From NCBI GenBank assembly GCA_004020365.1, contig SAQR01000004.1, positions 177,837 through 241,836 on the forward strand: DNA of 64,000 nucleotides. Direction: 5' to 3'. Source of the stretch: Mesorhizobium sp. GTDB lineage: Bacteria; Pseudomonadota; Alphaproteobacteria; Rhizobiales; Rhizobiaceae. This document shows, in pieces, positions 17,772 through 26,596 of this stretch (the stretch's first letter is position 1; each line of letters begins with the position of its first letter). A program made the position numbers and the translations under genes. The notes beneath the pieces were generated by a model. That model did not search any database. It was not told the origin of the DNA and saw nothing but the letters and a program-made list of their open reading frames with translations.

Positions 17772-18086
17772 TTAGCGAGATGGTGCATCGTCTACCTTGT
17801 CCCGCAATTCCCGCCAGAGCAGATTGTAGAGCAGACCCCCACCCTGCTTATCCAGCCATGACTTTGGGCTTGCCGCGAGTAGGGGCCAGGCAAGCACGGA
17901 ATAAAAGATAACGAAGCTGGTCCAAAGCGTTACAATGAACGGGCTGACCAGAAGAAATATGACCAGTCGATCCGGATTTGAGATACGTCCCGGCGCATAC
18001 CAGACGAGGAGCTGAGTGATCGTCGACAAGGCGACGAAATACAGGATCGATCCCGCCCACAACGTCAAGGTCGTTTTGCGAGTCAT
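17772..18086 (-). CDS. Small membrane protein coupled to xdhC
   Basis: 104 aa, start ATG 18086 overlapping the xdhC stop as ATGA. Two transmembrane helices (about residues 8-30 and 41-72) with a short loop, and a soluble tail 'SWLDKQGGGLLYNLLWRELRDKVDD'. No family recognised. Being last in the hiuH-xdhA-xdhB-xdhC operon it may help at the membrane, for example with xanthine entry or enzyme placement, but nothing in its sequence proves that. Confidence 0.65.
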   Translation of the reverse strand: MTRKTTLTLWAGSILYFVALSTITQLLVWYAPGRISNPDRLVIFLLVSPFIVTLWTSFVIFYSVLAWPLLAASPKSWLDKQGGGLLYNLLWRELRDKVDDAPSR

Positions 18087-19078
18087 CGCGCCCGCCCAGT
18101 GACGAACTCCGGTAGTGGGACGCGCCCAGTCGATTGCCGCTGGCCGGCCTTCACCAGCGCTGCCATGATCTCGGCCGCCGCCAAGGCCGCGATCACTTGC
18201 GGACGTTTGTCCTTGACCGCATCGCCGCCGATCGGCGAGACGAGGCGGGCAAATTCCGCCTCGCTGCCGTCCGCCGACTTCAGGAACCAGCTCCTGAATG
18301 TCGCCCTCTTGGTCTTCGAGCCGATCATGCCGACATAGGCGGCATCCCGGCGTTTCAGCGCCTCGGCGACAATCAGAAAATCCAGCGCGTGGTCGTGAGT
18401 GAGGACGACGAACGCGGCGCCAGCCGGAGCTTTGCGCACCAATGCCTCGGGCATCGGCGTCAGGCTGGTTTCGACCGTGTCCGGCATGCCCTCCAGCGCC
18501 TCGGCCCGTGTCTCGACAACGACGACATGCACAGGCAGCAAGGCCACCGCCGAGGCAAGCGCCTTGCCGACATGGCCTCCGCCGCAGATGTAGACATGCG
18601 GCAGCTGCGCCTGCTCGGCGTCCGCCGCCGCGACCAGCTCTTTCGCCAACGCCGTGTCGACCAGCCGGATCAGCACCTCGACCCTGCCGCCGCAGCACTG
18701 GCCGATCTCGGGCCCGAGCGGGACATCGAGCCTGGCGCGGGTCTCCCTCCCCCTTGAGGGGAGGGTGGCGGCGAAGCCGTCGGGTGGGGTCGCCGCGGCA
18801 GTGCTCGACGCTCTGGCGGTGCCTTCTGAGACAACCCCCTCTGGCCGCTCCGCGGCCATCTCCCCCTCAAGGGGGGAGAAAAGCATCTGCCGCGCTTTGT
18901 CGATCGCCATATATTCGAGCTGACCGCCGCCGATCGTGCCAAAAATCGCCGCGCCCGAGACGAGCATGAAGGCGCCCTTCTCGCGGGGCGTCGAGCCTTT
19001 GGTCCCGGCCACCTCGACCAGGGCAATCCGGCCGGCGCCGCCAAGAAATGCTTTCAGGCTTTGCACTTTCGAGGTCAT
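18083..19078 (-). CDS. xdhC: Xanthine dehydrogenase accessory protein XdhC, with repeat-encoded insertion
   Basis: 331 aa. N-terminal XdhC/CoxI domain ('VEVAGTKGSTPREKGAFMLV', 'GTIGGGQLEYMAIDKARQML', 'LDVPLGPEIGQCCGGRVE') and C-terminal Rossmann domain ('PHVYICGGGHVGKALA'). XdhC sulfurates and inserts the molybdenum cofactor into XdhB. Between KARQML and LDVPLGP, normally a few residues apart, about 45 residues rich in Pro, Ala, Glu and Arg are encoded by a palindromic repeat (18739-18886), adding to the usual length of about 280. The frame is kept. Start 19078 follows an AAAGGGA; 19105 is possible. Confidence 0.9.
   Translation of the reverse strand: MTSKVQSLKAFLGGAGRIALVEVAGTKGSTPREKGAFMLVSGAAIFGTIGGGQLEYMAIDKARQMLFSPLEGEMAAERPEGVVSEGTARASSTAAATPPDGFAATLPSRGRETRARLDVPLGPEIGQCCGGRVEVLIRLVDTALAKELVAAADAEQAQLPHVYICGGGHVGKALASAVALLPVHVVVVETRAEALEGMPDTVETSLTPMPEALVRKAPAGAAFVVLTHDHALDFLIVAEALKRRDAAYVGMIGSKTKRATFRSWFLKSADGSEAEFARLVSPIGGDAVKDKRPQVIAALAAAEIMAALVKAGQRQSTGRVPLPEFVTGRAR
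18739..18886. repeat. Palindromic repeat inside xdhC, copy 3 (in frame)
   Basis: Outer arms CTCCCTCCCCCTTGAGGGGA and CTCCCCCTCAAGGGGGGAG face each other around an inner GGCCGCTCCGCGGCC palindrome. Its right half (18831-18881) is nearly identical to 57715-57761 between xylB and the SnoaL-like gene. It is translated as part of XdhC without a stop or frameshift. Confidence 0.85.
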
Positions 19079-19154
19079 GTTTTTGCTTTCCCTTTCGGGA
19101 AACATAGGGTTTTTCGGCCTGGATTGCACGCCTTGTACGACCCCGGGACCGGAT

Positions 19155-21503
19155 TCAAGTACCGGTCTTGGCCTCCTCCTTCAGCCGTTCGATCGCCATC
19201 AGCACCCGCTCCGGCGTCGCCGGTGGGTCGAGGCGCGGGCAGATCTGGTGATCGGCAACGCTTGCCACCGCATCCGACAGCGCATGCAGCACCGAGATGC
19301 CAAGCGGCAGCGGCGGCTCGCCGACCGCCTTGGAGCGGTGCACCGTCGGCTCGCTCGCTTCCGGCCAATCGGCCAGCGTCACGTTGAAGATCTTCGGTCG
19401 GTCCGAGGCGAGCGGAATCTTGTAGGTCGACGGCGCATGGGTGCGCAGCCGGCCCTTTTCGTCCCACCAAAGCTCCTCCGTCGTCAGCCAGCCCATGCCC
19501 TGGATGAAGCCGCCCTCGACCTGGCCAAGGTCGATGGCGCGGTTCAGCGAGCGGCCGGTCTCGTGCAGGATGTCGGTGCGCTCGACGACATATTCGCCGG
19601 TCAGCGTGTCGACCGAGACTTCCGAGCACGCGGCGCCATAGGCGAAATAATAGAAGGGGCGACCCTCGCCCTTGTCACGGTCCCAGTGGATTTTTGGCGT
19701 CTTGTAGAAGCCCGCCGCCGAAAGCTGGATGCGCGCCATATAAGCCTGCCTGACGAGATCGGCGAAGGCGATCTCCTGGTTGCCGATGCGCACCCGGTTG
19801 GGCAGGAACAGCACCTGGTCGCGCGGCACCTGGTATTTTTCGGCGGCGAAGTTGGTCAACCGCTCCTTGATCTGCCGGGCCGCGTTCTGCGCCGCCATAC
19901 CGTTGAGGTCGGAACCGGACGAGGCGGCGGTCGCCGAGGTGTTCGGCACCTTGCCGGTCGTCGTCGCGGTGATCTTTACCTGGTCGAGGTCGATCTGGAA
20001 TTCTTCCGCCACCACCTGCGCCACCTTGACGTAGAGGCCCTGCCCCATTTCGGTGCCGCCATGGTTCAGATGCACCGAACCGTCGGTGTAGACATGCACC
20101 AGCGCGCCGGCCTGATTGTAGTGGGTGGCGGTGAACGAGATGCCGAACTTGACCGGCGTCAGCGCCAATCCACGCTTGATGAAGCGACTGTTGGCGTTGA
20201 AGGCACGAACCGTGCGGCGGCGCCTCGCATAGTCGCAACTCGCCTCCAGCTCGGCGACGATGCGATGGATGATGTTGTCCTCGACCGTCTGGTGATAGGG
20301 CGTGATGTTGCGGTCGCTGGTGCCATAAAAGTTCTTCTTACGGATCTCGAGCGGATCCTTGCCGACGGCAAAGGCGACCTCCTCGATGACGCGCTCGGCG
20401 CCGACCATGCCTTGGGGACCGCCGAAGCCGCGGAAGGCGGTGTTCGACACGGTATTGGTGTAGAGCGGCGCCGATTGCGCATGGACCGCCGGCCAGAAAT
20501 AGGTGTTGTCGCAGTGGAACAGCGCGCGATCGGTCACTGGTCCTGAGAGGTCCGCCGAGAAACCGCAGCGCGCGGCGAACATGAAATCGACGCCGAGAAT
20601 ATTGCCCTCGTCGTCAAAGCCAACCTCGTAGTCGACCAGAAAGTCATGGCGCTTCCCGGTGGCGATCATGTCGTCGTCGCGGTCGGGCCGGATTTTCACC
20701 GCGCGATGGTGTTTTTTAGCAGCAATCGCCGCCAGCGCAGCAAACTGGTTGCCCTGCGTTTCCTTGCCGCCGAAGCCGCCACCCATGCGGCGGATCTCGA
20801 CCGTGACGGCATGACTCGGCACGCCGAGCGCATGGCTGACCATGTGCTGGATTTCACTCGGATGCTGGGTCGAGGCATAAATCGTGACGTCCTGATCCTC
20901 GCCGGGAATGGCCATGGCGATCTGGCCTTCGAGATAAAAATGGTCCTGGCCGCCGATGCGCATTTTTCCCTTCAGCCGGCGCGGCGCCGCCTTGATCGCA
21001 GCCGCTGCATCGCCACGCCTCAAGGTCAGCGGCGGCGTGACCAGCTTGTCCTTCTCGGGATCGAGGACGCCGATGTCGATGACAAAGGGCAATTGCTTGT
21101 ATTCGACCTTGGCCAGCGCAGTGGCGCGGCGCGCCTGCTCGCGGGTTTCGGCAATGACGCAGAAGATCGGCTGGCCGAAGAACTGCACCTCACTATCGGC
21201 CAGCACTGGTTCATCGTGGCGGCCGGTCGGCGAAATATCGTTCTCGCCCGGCACGTCGCTGGCCGTCAGCACGTCGACAACGCCGGGTGCTGCGCGCACC
21301 GCCGACAGGTCCATGCTGGTGATTGTGGCGTGCGTTGCCGTGGAAAGCCCAAGGCAGCCATGCAGCGTGCCTGATGATTCCGGCATGTCGTCGATATAGA
21401 CGGCCGTGCCGCGGACGTGCTTGTGCGCGGAATCATGGTGCTGGTCGGTGGCAACGCCACCAGCGATTTTCTGTGCCTTAAGGTTGGGAGCGTGGCGGGT
21501 CAT
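19155..21503 (-). CDS. xdhB: Xanthine dehydrogenase, molybdopterin-binding subunit
   Basis: 782 aa, full length. It begins with the aldehyde-oxidase/xanthine-dehydrogenase hammerhead domain ('DSAHKHVRGTAVYIDDMPE') and continues with the molybdenum-cofactor domain ('RRMGGGFGGKETQGNQFAALAA', 'NTAFRGFGGPQGM', 'GQGLYVKVAQVVAEEF', 'VGEPPLPLGISVLHAL'). It carries the active site that turns hypoxanthine and xanthine into urate. It lies between xdhA, with a repeat in the gap, and xdhC. Confidence 0.95.
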   Translation of the reverse strand: MTRHAPNLKAQKIAGGVATDQHHDSAHKHVRGTAVYIDDMPESSGTLHGCLGLSTATHATITSMDLSAVRAAPGVVDVLTASDVPGENDISPTGRHDEPVLADSEVQFFGQPIFCVIAETREQARRATALAKVEYKQLPFVIDIGVLDPEKDKLVTPPLTLRRGDAAAAIKAAPRRLKGKMRIGGQDHFYLEGQIAMAIPGEDQDVTIYASTQHPSEIQHMVSHALGVPSHAVTVEIRRMGGGFGGKETQGNQFAALAAIAAKKHHRAVKIRPDRDDDMIATGKRHDFLVDYEVGFDDEGNILGVDFMFAARCGFSADLSGPVTDRALFHCDNTYFWPAVHAQSAPLYTNTVSNTAFRGFGGPQGMVGAERVIEEVAFAVGKDPLEIRKKNFYGTSDRNITPYHQTVEDNIIHRIVAELEASCDYARRRRTVRAFNANSRFIKRGLALTPVKFGISFTATHYNQAGALVHVYTDGSVHLNHGGTEMGQGLYVKVAQVVAEEFQIDLDQVKITATTTGKVPNTSATAASSGSDLNGMAAQNAARQIKERLTNFAAEKYQVPRDQVLFLPNRVRIGNQEIAFADLVRQAYMARIQLSAAGFYKTPKIHWDRDKGEGRPFYYFAYGAACSEVSVDTLTGEYVVERTDILHETGRSLNRAIDLGQVEGGFIQGMGWLTTEELWWDEKGRLRTHAPSTYKIPLASDRPKIFNVTLADWPEASEPTVHRSKAVGEPPLPLGISVLHALSDAVASVADHQICPRLDPPATPERVLMAIERLKEEAKTGT

Positions 21504-21510
21504 GGTGCGC

Positions 21511-21668
21511 CTCTCCTCCCTTTTCCTCGTTCACGGGGAGAAGGTGGCCCGAAGGGCCGGATGAGGGGCAGCGTAGACGTTGACGAGCTTGCGAATATCG
21601 ATCGACGAAGGCGCCGCCCCTCATCTGCCTGTCGGCATCTTCTCCCCGCAAACGGGGAGAAGGGCGCT
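21511..21668. repeat. Palindromic repeat between xdhA and xdhB, copy 4
   Basis: Left half ACGGGGAGAAGGTGGCCC..GGGCCGGATGAGGGGC, right half GCCCCTCATCTGCC...CTTCTCCCCGCAAACGGGGAGAAGG, so the two halves are inverted. It fills nearly all of the 214-bp gap and would form a large hairpin in the operon mRNA. Confidence 0.75.
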
Positions 21669-21717
21669 ACTCGCGATCGTTCGGCTGTTCGTTTACCGGG
21701 GGTAATGTGCAAGCTCA

Positions 21718-23199
21718 TCACGCCGCCTCGTGGCGCGATATCTGGATCGGCGCCTTGGTGCCGCTGGTCTCGGCGAAGAAGCGCAGCAGCAGGTTCTTCG
21801 CCGCCAGCGCCCGGTATTCGGCGCTCGCCCGCATGTCGGTCAGCGGCGTAAAGTCCCTGGCGTACTCGGCCATCGCCGCCTCGACCGTCGCCTCCGTCCA
21901 GGGCTTGCCGAGCAGCGCCTTTTCCACGCCAAAAGCCCGCTTCGGCGTTGCCGCCATGCCGCCATAGGCAATTCGCACCTCCGCCACCGTGCCGTTCTTG
22001 GCCAGGGTCAGCAGGAATGCGCCAAGTGCTGCGGTGATGTCCTCGTCGCGGCGCTTGGTGATCTTGTAGACGGCGAATTTCATGTCCCGGCCTGGCACCG
22101 GGACATGCACCGCCTCGACGAACTCGCCCGGCTGCCGATCCTGCTTGCCATAGGCGATGAAGAAATCTTCGAGGGGGATCGTCCGCCGCTTGTTGCCGCG
22201 GCGCAGCGTCAGCCGCGCACCCAAAGCGATCAGCGGCGGCGGCGTGTCGCCGATCGGCGAGCCATTGGCGATGTTGCCGCCGATCGTGCCCATATTGCGC
22301 ACCTGGTCGCCGCCAATGCGATCGAACAGCGGGCCCAGCGCCGGGATGCGTTTCGCCAGCGTCGAGAAAGCCTCGGTGTAGGTGATACCAGCGCCGATCG
22401 ATATGATGCCCTCGTCCTCGGAAATCATGCACAGCCCGTCGAGATTGCCGATGAAGATCGCCGGCGCAATCTCGCGCATGTGCTTGGTCACCCACAGGCC
22501 GACATCGGTCGAACCGGCAACGATGGTGGCGCCCGGCTCCTTGTCGAGCACGGCGGCGAGGTCGTCGGCATCGGCCGGCACGACCAGCCGCTGCTTGCCG
22601 GCGCCGATCTCGATGCGCGCACCGTCTTTCATGGCCGCAAGCTTCTCGGCGATGGCCTTGCGCTCCGCCGCCAGCGGATCCTTTGCCGCCTTGCCGTAGC
22701 TGGAGATGGCTCGCGCGGCGCGGACGATCGCCTCGTAGCCGGTGCAGCGGCAGAGATTGCCCTGCAGCGCCTTTTCTATGGCTGCATCCGAAGGCTCAGG
22801 CGACCGCATCCACAGGGCATAAAGCGACATGACGAAGCCGGGCGTGCAGAAGCCGCATTGCGAGCCGTGGAAATCGACCATCGCCTGCTGCACCGGATGC
22901 AGTTTTTCGCCGTCGCCGCGCAGGTGCTCGATGGTCACAACATGCGTACCGTCGAGCGAGCCAAGGAAGCGGATGCAGGCATTGACGCTTTCATAGACCA
23001 GCCGGCCGCCTGAGAGCCTTCCGACCAGCACGGTGCAGGCGCCGCAATCGCCCTCGGCGCAACCTTCCTTGGTGCCGCGCAGCGAGCGCTCGAGCCGCAG
23101 CCAGTCGAGCAAGGTCTCGTCGGGCGCAACCTTGGTCAACGCAACCTTCTCGCCATTGAGGATCAAGCGTATCTCGCTGCGTGTTTTGAGCCTCGTCAT
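21718..23199 (-). CDS. xdhA: Xanthine dehydrogenase, iron-sulfur/FAD subunit
   Basis: 493 aa. Plant-type 2Fe-2S domain with 'CAEGDCGACTVLVG', second 2Fe-2S domain with 'CGFCTPGFVMSLYAL' and 'GNLCRCTGYEAIV', then the FAD domain (about residues 195-370; 'ATIVAGSTDVGLWVTK', 'IGGDQVRNMGTIGGNIANGSPIGD') and CO-dehydrogenase flavoprotein C-terminal domain. It passes electrons from the molybdenum site to NAD. Three bases separate it from the upstream hydroxyisourate hydrolase gene. Confidence 0.95.
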   Translation of the reverse strand: MTRLKTRSEIRLILNGEKVALTKVAPDETLLDWLRLERSLRGTKEGCAEGDCGACTVLVGRLSGGRLVYESVNACIRFLGSLDGTHVVTIEHLRGDGEKLHPVQQAMVDFHGSQCGFCTPGFVMSLYALWMRSPEPSDAAIEKALQGNLCRCTGYEAIVRAARAISSYGKAAKDPLAAERKAIAEKLAAMKDGARIEIGAGKQRLVVPADADDLAAVLDKEPGATIVAGSTDVGLWVTKHMREIAPAIFIGNLDGLCMISEDEGIISIGAGITYTEAFSTLAKRIPALGPLFDRIGGDQVRNMGTIGGNIANGSPIGDTPPPLIALGARLTLRRGNKRRTIPLEDFFIAYGKQDRQPGEFVEAVHVPVPGRDMKFAVYKITKRRDEDITAALGAFLLTLAKNGTVAEVRIAYGGMAATPKRAFGVEKALLGKPWTEATVEAAMAEYARDFTPLTDMRASAEYRALAAKNLLLRFFAETSGTKAPIQISRHEAA

Positions 23200-23202
23200 G
23201 TC

Positions 23203-23577
23203 TCAGCTCCCCCGATAAGTCGAATAGCCGTAGGGGGATATAAGCAGCGGCACATGATAGTGCACCGGCTCGGCCATGCCGAAGCGGATCGGCACGCTGT
23301 CGAGGAAGGCCGGTTCCGGCAGTCTCAACCCTTGCCGGCGCAGATAGTCGCCGGCAGCGAAGACCAGCTCGTATTCGCCGGTGCGGAATTCCGCATCGGC
23401 AAGCAGCGGCGCGTCACAGCGGCCGTCGGCATTGGTGACCGCTGTCTTCAGATGCGTCCGCATGTCGTCGTTGATGCGGTAAAGCTCGATCGACAGGCCG
23501 GCCGCCGGCCGGCCGGTTGCGGTGTCGAGGACATGAGTCGTCAGACGTCCGCCTTCGGCTATCGACGTTTCCGCCAC
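23203..23577 (-). CDS. uraH: 5-hydroxyisourate hydrolase (transthyretin-like)
   Basis: 124 aa. Family signatures are present: '[24 protein letters not shown]' near the start and the C-terminal '[18 protein letters not shown]' with the diagnostic YRGS tail. It hydrolyses the PuuD product 5-hydroxyisourate to OHCU. It is first gene of the operon running through xdhA, xdhB and xdhC and is divergent from the allantoinase fusion gene across 174 bp. Confidence 0.94.
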   Translation of the reverse strand: MAETSIAEGGRLTTHVLDTATGRPAAGLSIELYRINDDMRTHLKTAVTNADGRCDAPLLADAEFRTGEYELVFAAGDYLRRQGLRLPEPAFLDSVPIRFGMAEPVHYHVPLLISPYGYSTYRGS

Positions 23578-23751
23578 TGGCTGCTCCCATTCCGGTACGG
23601 TCGAACATATTTGAAGAATTGTGCGCCATTTAAAGGCAATGCATAAGTCCCGGTCGAGCCAAGTGCTGCAAAAACACTTTCAAAAATTTTCGGGGGAATG
23701 CGCAAGCAATCCTTTCGACTATCCTGATCACACTATCCGGCAGGAGCGACA

Positions 23752-25185
23752 ATGCGTTACGAACGAGACATGCGCGGCTACGGCGCCAATCCTCCGGATC
23801 CGAAATGGCCTGGTGGGGCGCATGTCGCGGTGCAGTTCGTCGTCAATTACGAGGAGGGCGGCGAGAACTGCGTCCTGCACGGCGACAAGGCTTCGGAAGC
23901 CTTCCTGTCCGAGATCGTCGGTGCTGCGCCCTGGCCCGGCCAGCGCCACTGGAACATGGAATCGATCTACGAATATGGCGCGCGCGCCGGCTTCTGGCGA
24001 TTGCTGCGCCTGTTCAGCGAAGCCGAGGTGCCGGTCACCTGTTACGGTGTCGCCACAGCGCTGGCGCGCTCGCCCGACCAGGTCGCGGCGATGCAGGAGG
24101 CCGGCTGGGAGATCGCCTCGCATGGGCTGAAATGGATCGATTACCGCGACCATGCGCCGGAGGACGAGCGCCGCGATATGGAAGCGGCTGTTAGCCTGCA
24201 CTACGAGGTGACCGGGGCGCGGCCGACCGGCTGGTACACCGGCCGCACTTCGATCAACACTGTGCGGCTGGCGGCGGAAGAAGGCGGCTTCGACTATGTG
24301 TCCGACACCTATGACGACGAACTGCCGTACTGGTTCGAGCATGGTGGGCCGGACGGGTCGACAAAACCGCAGCTCATCATCCCCTATACGCTCGACGCCA
24401 ACGACATGCGCTTCGCTACGCCGCAGGGTTTCAACTCGGGCGACCAATTCTTCGGCTATCTCAAGGATAGTTTCGACACGCTCTATGCCGAGGGCAAGGC
24501 AGGGCGGCCGCGCATGATGAATATCGGCCTGCACTGCCGCCTCGTCGGCCGGCCGGGCCGGGTCGCGGCGCTGAAGCGCTTCGTCGACTACGTCAAATCG
24601 CACGACAGGGTCTGGCTGGCGCGACGCATCGACATCGCCAGGCACTGGCAAAAAAACCATCCGTTCCGGCCGCCGGCGCTGCGCCCGTCAAAAATGGAGT
24701 TCGAGGCCTTCGTCCAGGCTTTCGGCGGCGTGTTCGAGCATTCGCCGTGGATCGCCGAGCGTGCCTATGGGCTGGAACTCGGCCCGGCGCATGACAGTGC
24801 CGGCGGCCTGCACAGTGCGCTGTGCCGTGTCTTTCGCGGCGCCAGCGAGGCCGAGCGGCTCTCCGTGCTCAACGCCCATCCCGACCTCGCCGGAAAACTG
24901 GCGCAGGCCAAGCGGCTGACAACGGATTCGGCCAGGGAACAGGCTTCCGCCGGGCTCGATGCGCTGACCGACAAGGAGCGCGAGCTGTTCTCCGAGCTCA
25001 ATGCCGCCTACGTCGCCAATTTCGACTTCCCCTTCATCATCGCGGTGAAAGGCAAGACCAAGCAAGAAATCCTGGCGGAGTTCGAGGCGCGCATCGGCAA
25101 CAGCCGTGGCGTCGAATTCGAAACCGCCTGCAAACAGGTCGAGCGCATCGCACTGCTTCGCCTCAAGGACATGCTCCCGCAATAG
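23752..25185 (+). CDS. puuE: Fused allantoinase (PuuE) and OHCU decarboxylase (UraD)
   Basis: 477 aa. Residues 1-310 are a polysaccharide-deacetylase-fold allantoinase of the PuuE type ('RDMRGYGANPPDPKWPGGAHVAVQFVVNYEEGGE', 'GWEIASHGLKWIDY'). From about residue 315 (MEFEAFVQAFGGVFEHSPWI) a complete OHCU decarboxylase follows ('HPDLAGKLA', 'FDFPFIIAVKGKTKQEILAEFEARIGN'). The UraD half makes (S)-allantoin from OHCU and the PuuE half opens it to allantoate, so the polypeptide performs consecutive steps in reverse domain order. Confidence 0.93.
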   Translation: MRYERDMRGYGANPPDPKWPGGAHVAVQFVVNYEEGGENCVLHGDKASEAFLSEIVGAAPWPGQRHWNMESIYEYGARAGFWRLLRLFSEAEVPVTCYGVATALARSPDQVAAMQEAGWEIASHGLKWIDYRDHAPEDERRDMEAAVSLHYEVTGARPTGWYTGRTSINTVRLAAEEGGFDYVSDTYDDELPYWFEHGGPDGSTKPQLIIPYTLDANDMRFATPQGFNSGDQFFGYLKDSFDTLYAEGKAGRPRMMNIGLHCRLVGRPGRVAALKRFVDYVKSHDRVWLARRIDIARHWQKNHPFRPPALRPSKMEFEAFVQAFGGVFEHSPWIAERAYGLELGPAHDSAGGLHSALCRVFRGASEAERLSVLNAHPDLAGKLAQAKRLTTDSAREQASAGLDALTDKERELFSELNAAYVANFDFPFIIAVKGKTKQEILAEFEARIGNSRGVEFETACKQVERIALLRLKDMLPQ

Positions 25186-25232
25186 GCTTGGCCTCCACAA
25201 TAGGCTTTGGCTTCCGCATAGGCTCTGAACTG

Positions 25233-26096
25233 ATGGATATGATGAAAATGGCCGAGCGAACCTACTACGCGCCGCATGGCGGCCACCCCGGCCAGAGTGA
25301 GCTGCTGACCGGCCGGGCTGTCTTCACCGAGGCCTATGCCGTCATTCCCCGGGGGGTGATGCAGGACATCGTCACGAGCGCCTTGCCATTCTGGGACAAG
25401 ACCCGCGTCTGGGTGCTGTCGCGCCCGCTGTCCGGGTTTGCCGAGACGTTTTCGCAATATATCGTCGAGGTCGCGCCCGGCGGCGGCAGCGACGGGCCGG
25501 AACCGGATGCCGGCGCCGAGGGCGCCTTGTTCGTGGTCGAGGGCGAACTGACGGTTTCGCTGGCTGGCGAGAAACATGTCCTGCAGCCGGGCGGCTTTGC
25601 TTTCCTGCCGCCGGCCAGCGGATGGAGCGTTCGCAACGAGAGCGGTGCTGCTACCCGCTTCCACTGGATCCGCAAGGCTTACGACGCCGTCGAAGGCATT
25701 GATGCCCCGCAAGCCTTCTTTGCCAACGAACAGGACATTGCGCCGACGCCGATGCCCGGCACCGAGGGCCGTTGGGCGACGACGCGCTTCGTCGACCCTG
25801 AAGACATGCGCCACGATATGCATGTCACCATCGTCACGCTCGAGCCGGGTGCGGTCATTCCCTTCGCCGAGACGCATGTCATGGAACACGGCCTCTATGT
25901 GCTGGAGGGCAAGGCGGTCTACCGCCTCAACCAGGACTGGATCGAGGTCGAGGCCGGCGACTATATGTGGCTGCGCGCCTTCTGTCCGCAGGCCTGCTAT
26001 GCCGGCGGTCCCGGAAAATTCCGCTACCTGCTCTACAAGGATGTCAACCGGCACGCCAAGCTTGGTGGCGCCGGCGTCGGGAGGCGCGCGCCATGA
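25233..26096 (+). CDS. (S)-ureidoglycine aminohydrolase (bicupin)
   Basis: 287 aa with two cupin domains (about residues 60-130 and 190-265), the second with metal-binding histidines in 'PFAETHVMEHGLYVLEGKAVYRLNQDW'. This is the UGlyAH/AllE pattern: manganese-dependent release of ammonia from (S)-ureidoglycine to ureidoglycolate. The start is within MDMMKMAER, and several in-frame ATGs are possible. The stop overlaps the next gene by ATGA. Confidence 0.9.
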   Translation: MDMMKMAERTYYAPHGGHPGQSELLTGRAVFTEAYAVIPRGVMQDIVTSALPFWDKTRVWVLSRPLSGFAETFSQYIVEVAPGGGSDGPEPDAGAEGALFVVEGELTVSLAGEKHVLQPGGFAFLPPASGWSVRNESGAATRFHWIRKAYDAVEGIDAPQAFFANEQDIAPTPMPGTEGRWATTRFVDPEDMRHDMHVTIVTLEPGAVIPFAETHVMEHGLYVLEGKAVYRLNQDWIEVEAGDYMWLRAFCPQACYAGGPGKFRYLLYKDVNRHAKLGGAGVGRRAP

Positions 26097-26596
26097 GGCG
26101 CATCGTGGCGCGCCCGCTGACCCGCGAAAATTTTGCCGAATTCGGCGACGTCATCGATATGGGCGGCGACAACCACTACCCGATCAATGGCGGCAAGGCC
26201 GAGCGCTACCATGACCTAGCCACGGCGCAAGCGCTAGGGCCGAATGCGCGTGTGCTGATCTCCATGGTGCGCGGCACGCCCTACGATTTTCCGCTGAAGC
26301 TGACCATGGTCGAGCGTCATCCGTTCGGCAGCCAGGCTTTCATCCCGCTGTCGCCACGGCCGTTCCTGGTCGTCGTCTGCCATGATGGCGACGAAGGTCC
26401 GGGCGAGCCGCACGCCTTCATCACCGCGCCTGGGCAAGGCGTCAATTATCCGCGCAATCGGTGGCACGGCGTGCTGACGCCGATCGGCGAGGCCCAGGAT
26501 TTCCTCGTCGTCGACCGCGGTGGCGACGGCGCCAACCTCGAAGAGTGCCATTTCTCGCACGCTTACGAGATCCATCTCCCCGACGGAACCGCATGA
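26093..26596 (+). CDS. allA: Ureidoglycolate lyase
   Basis: 167 aa. Ureidoglycolate lyase pattern: 'ARPLTRENFAEFGDVIDMGG', 'YPINGGKAERYHDLA', 'ERHPFGSQAFIPLSPRPFLVVV' and 'WHGVLTPIGEAQDFLVVDRGG'. It splits ureidoglycolate to glyoxylate and urea. Coupled by ATGA on both sides. The glyoxylate may go to glycerate and the kinase at 12227. Confidence 0.93.
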   Translation: MRRIVARPLTRENFAEFGDVIDMGGDNHYPINGGKAERYHDLATAQALGPNARVLISMVRGTPYDFPLKLTMVERHPFGSQAFIPLSPRPFLVVVCHDGDEGPGEPHAFITAPGQGVNYPRNRWHGVLTPIGEAQDFLVVDRGGDGANLEECHFSHAYEIHLPDGTA

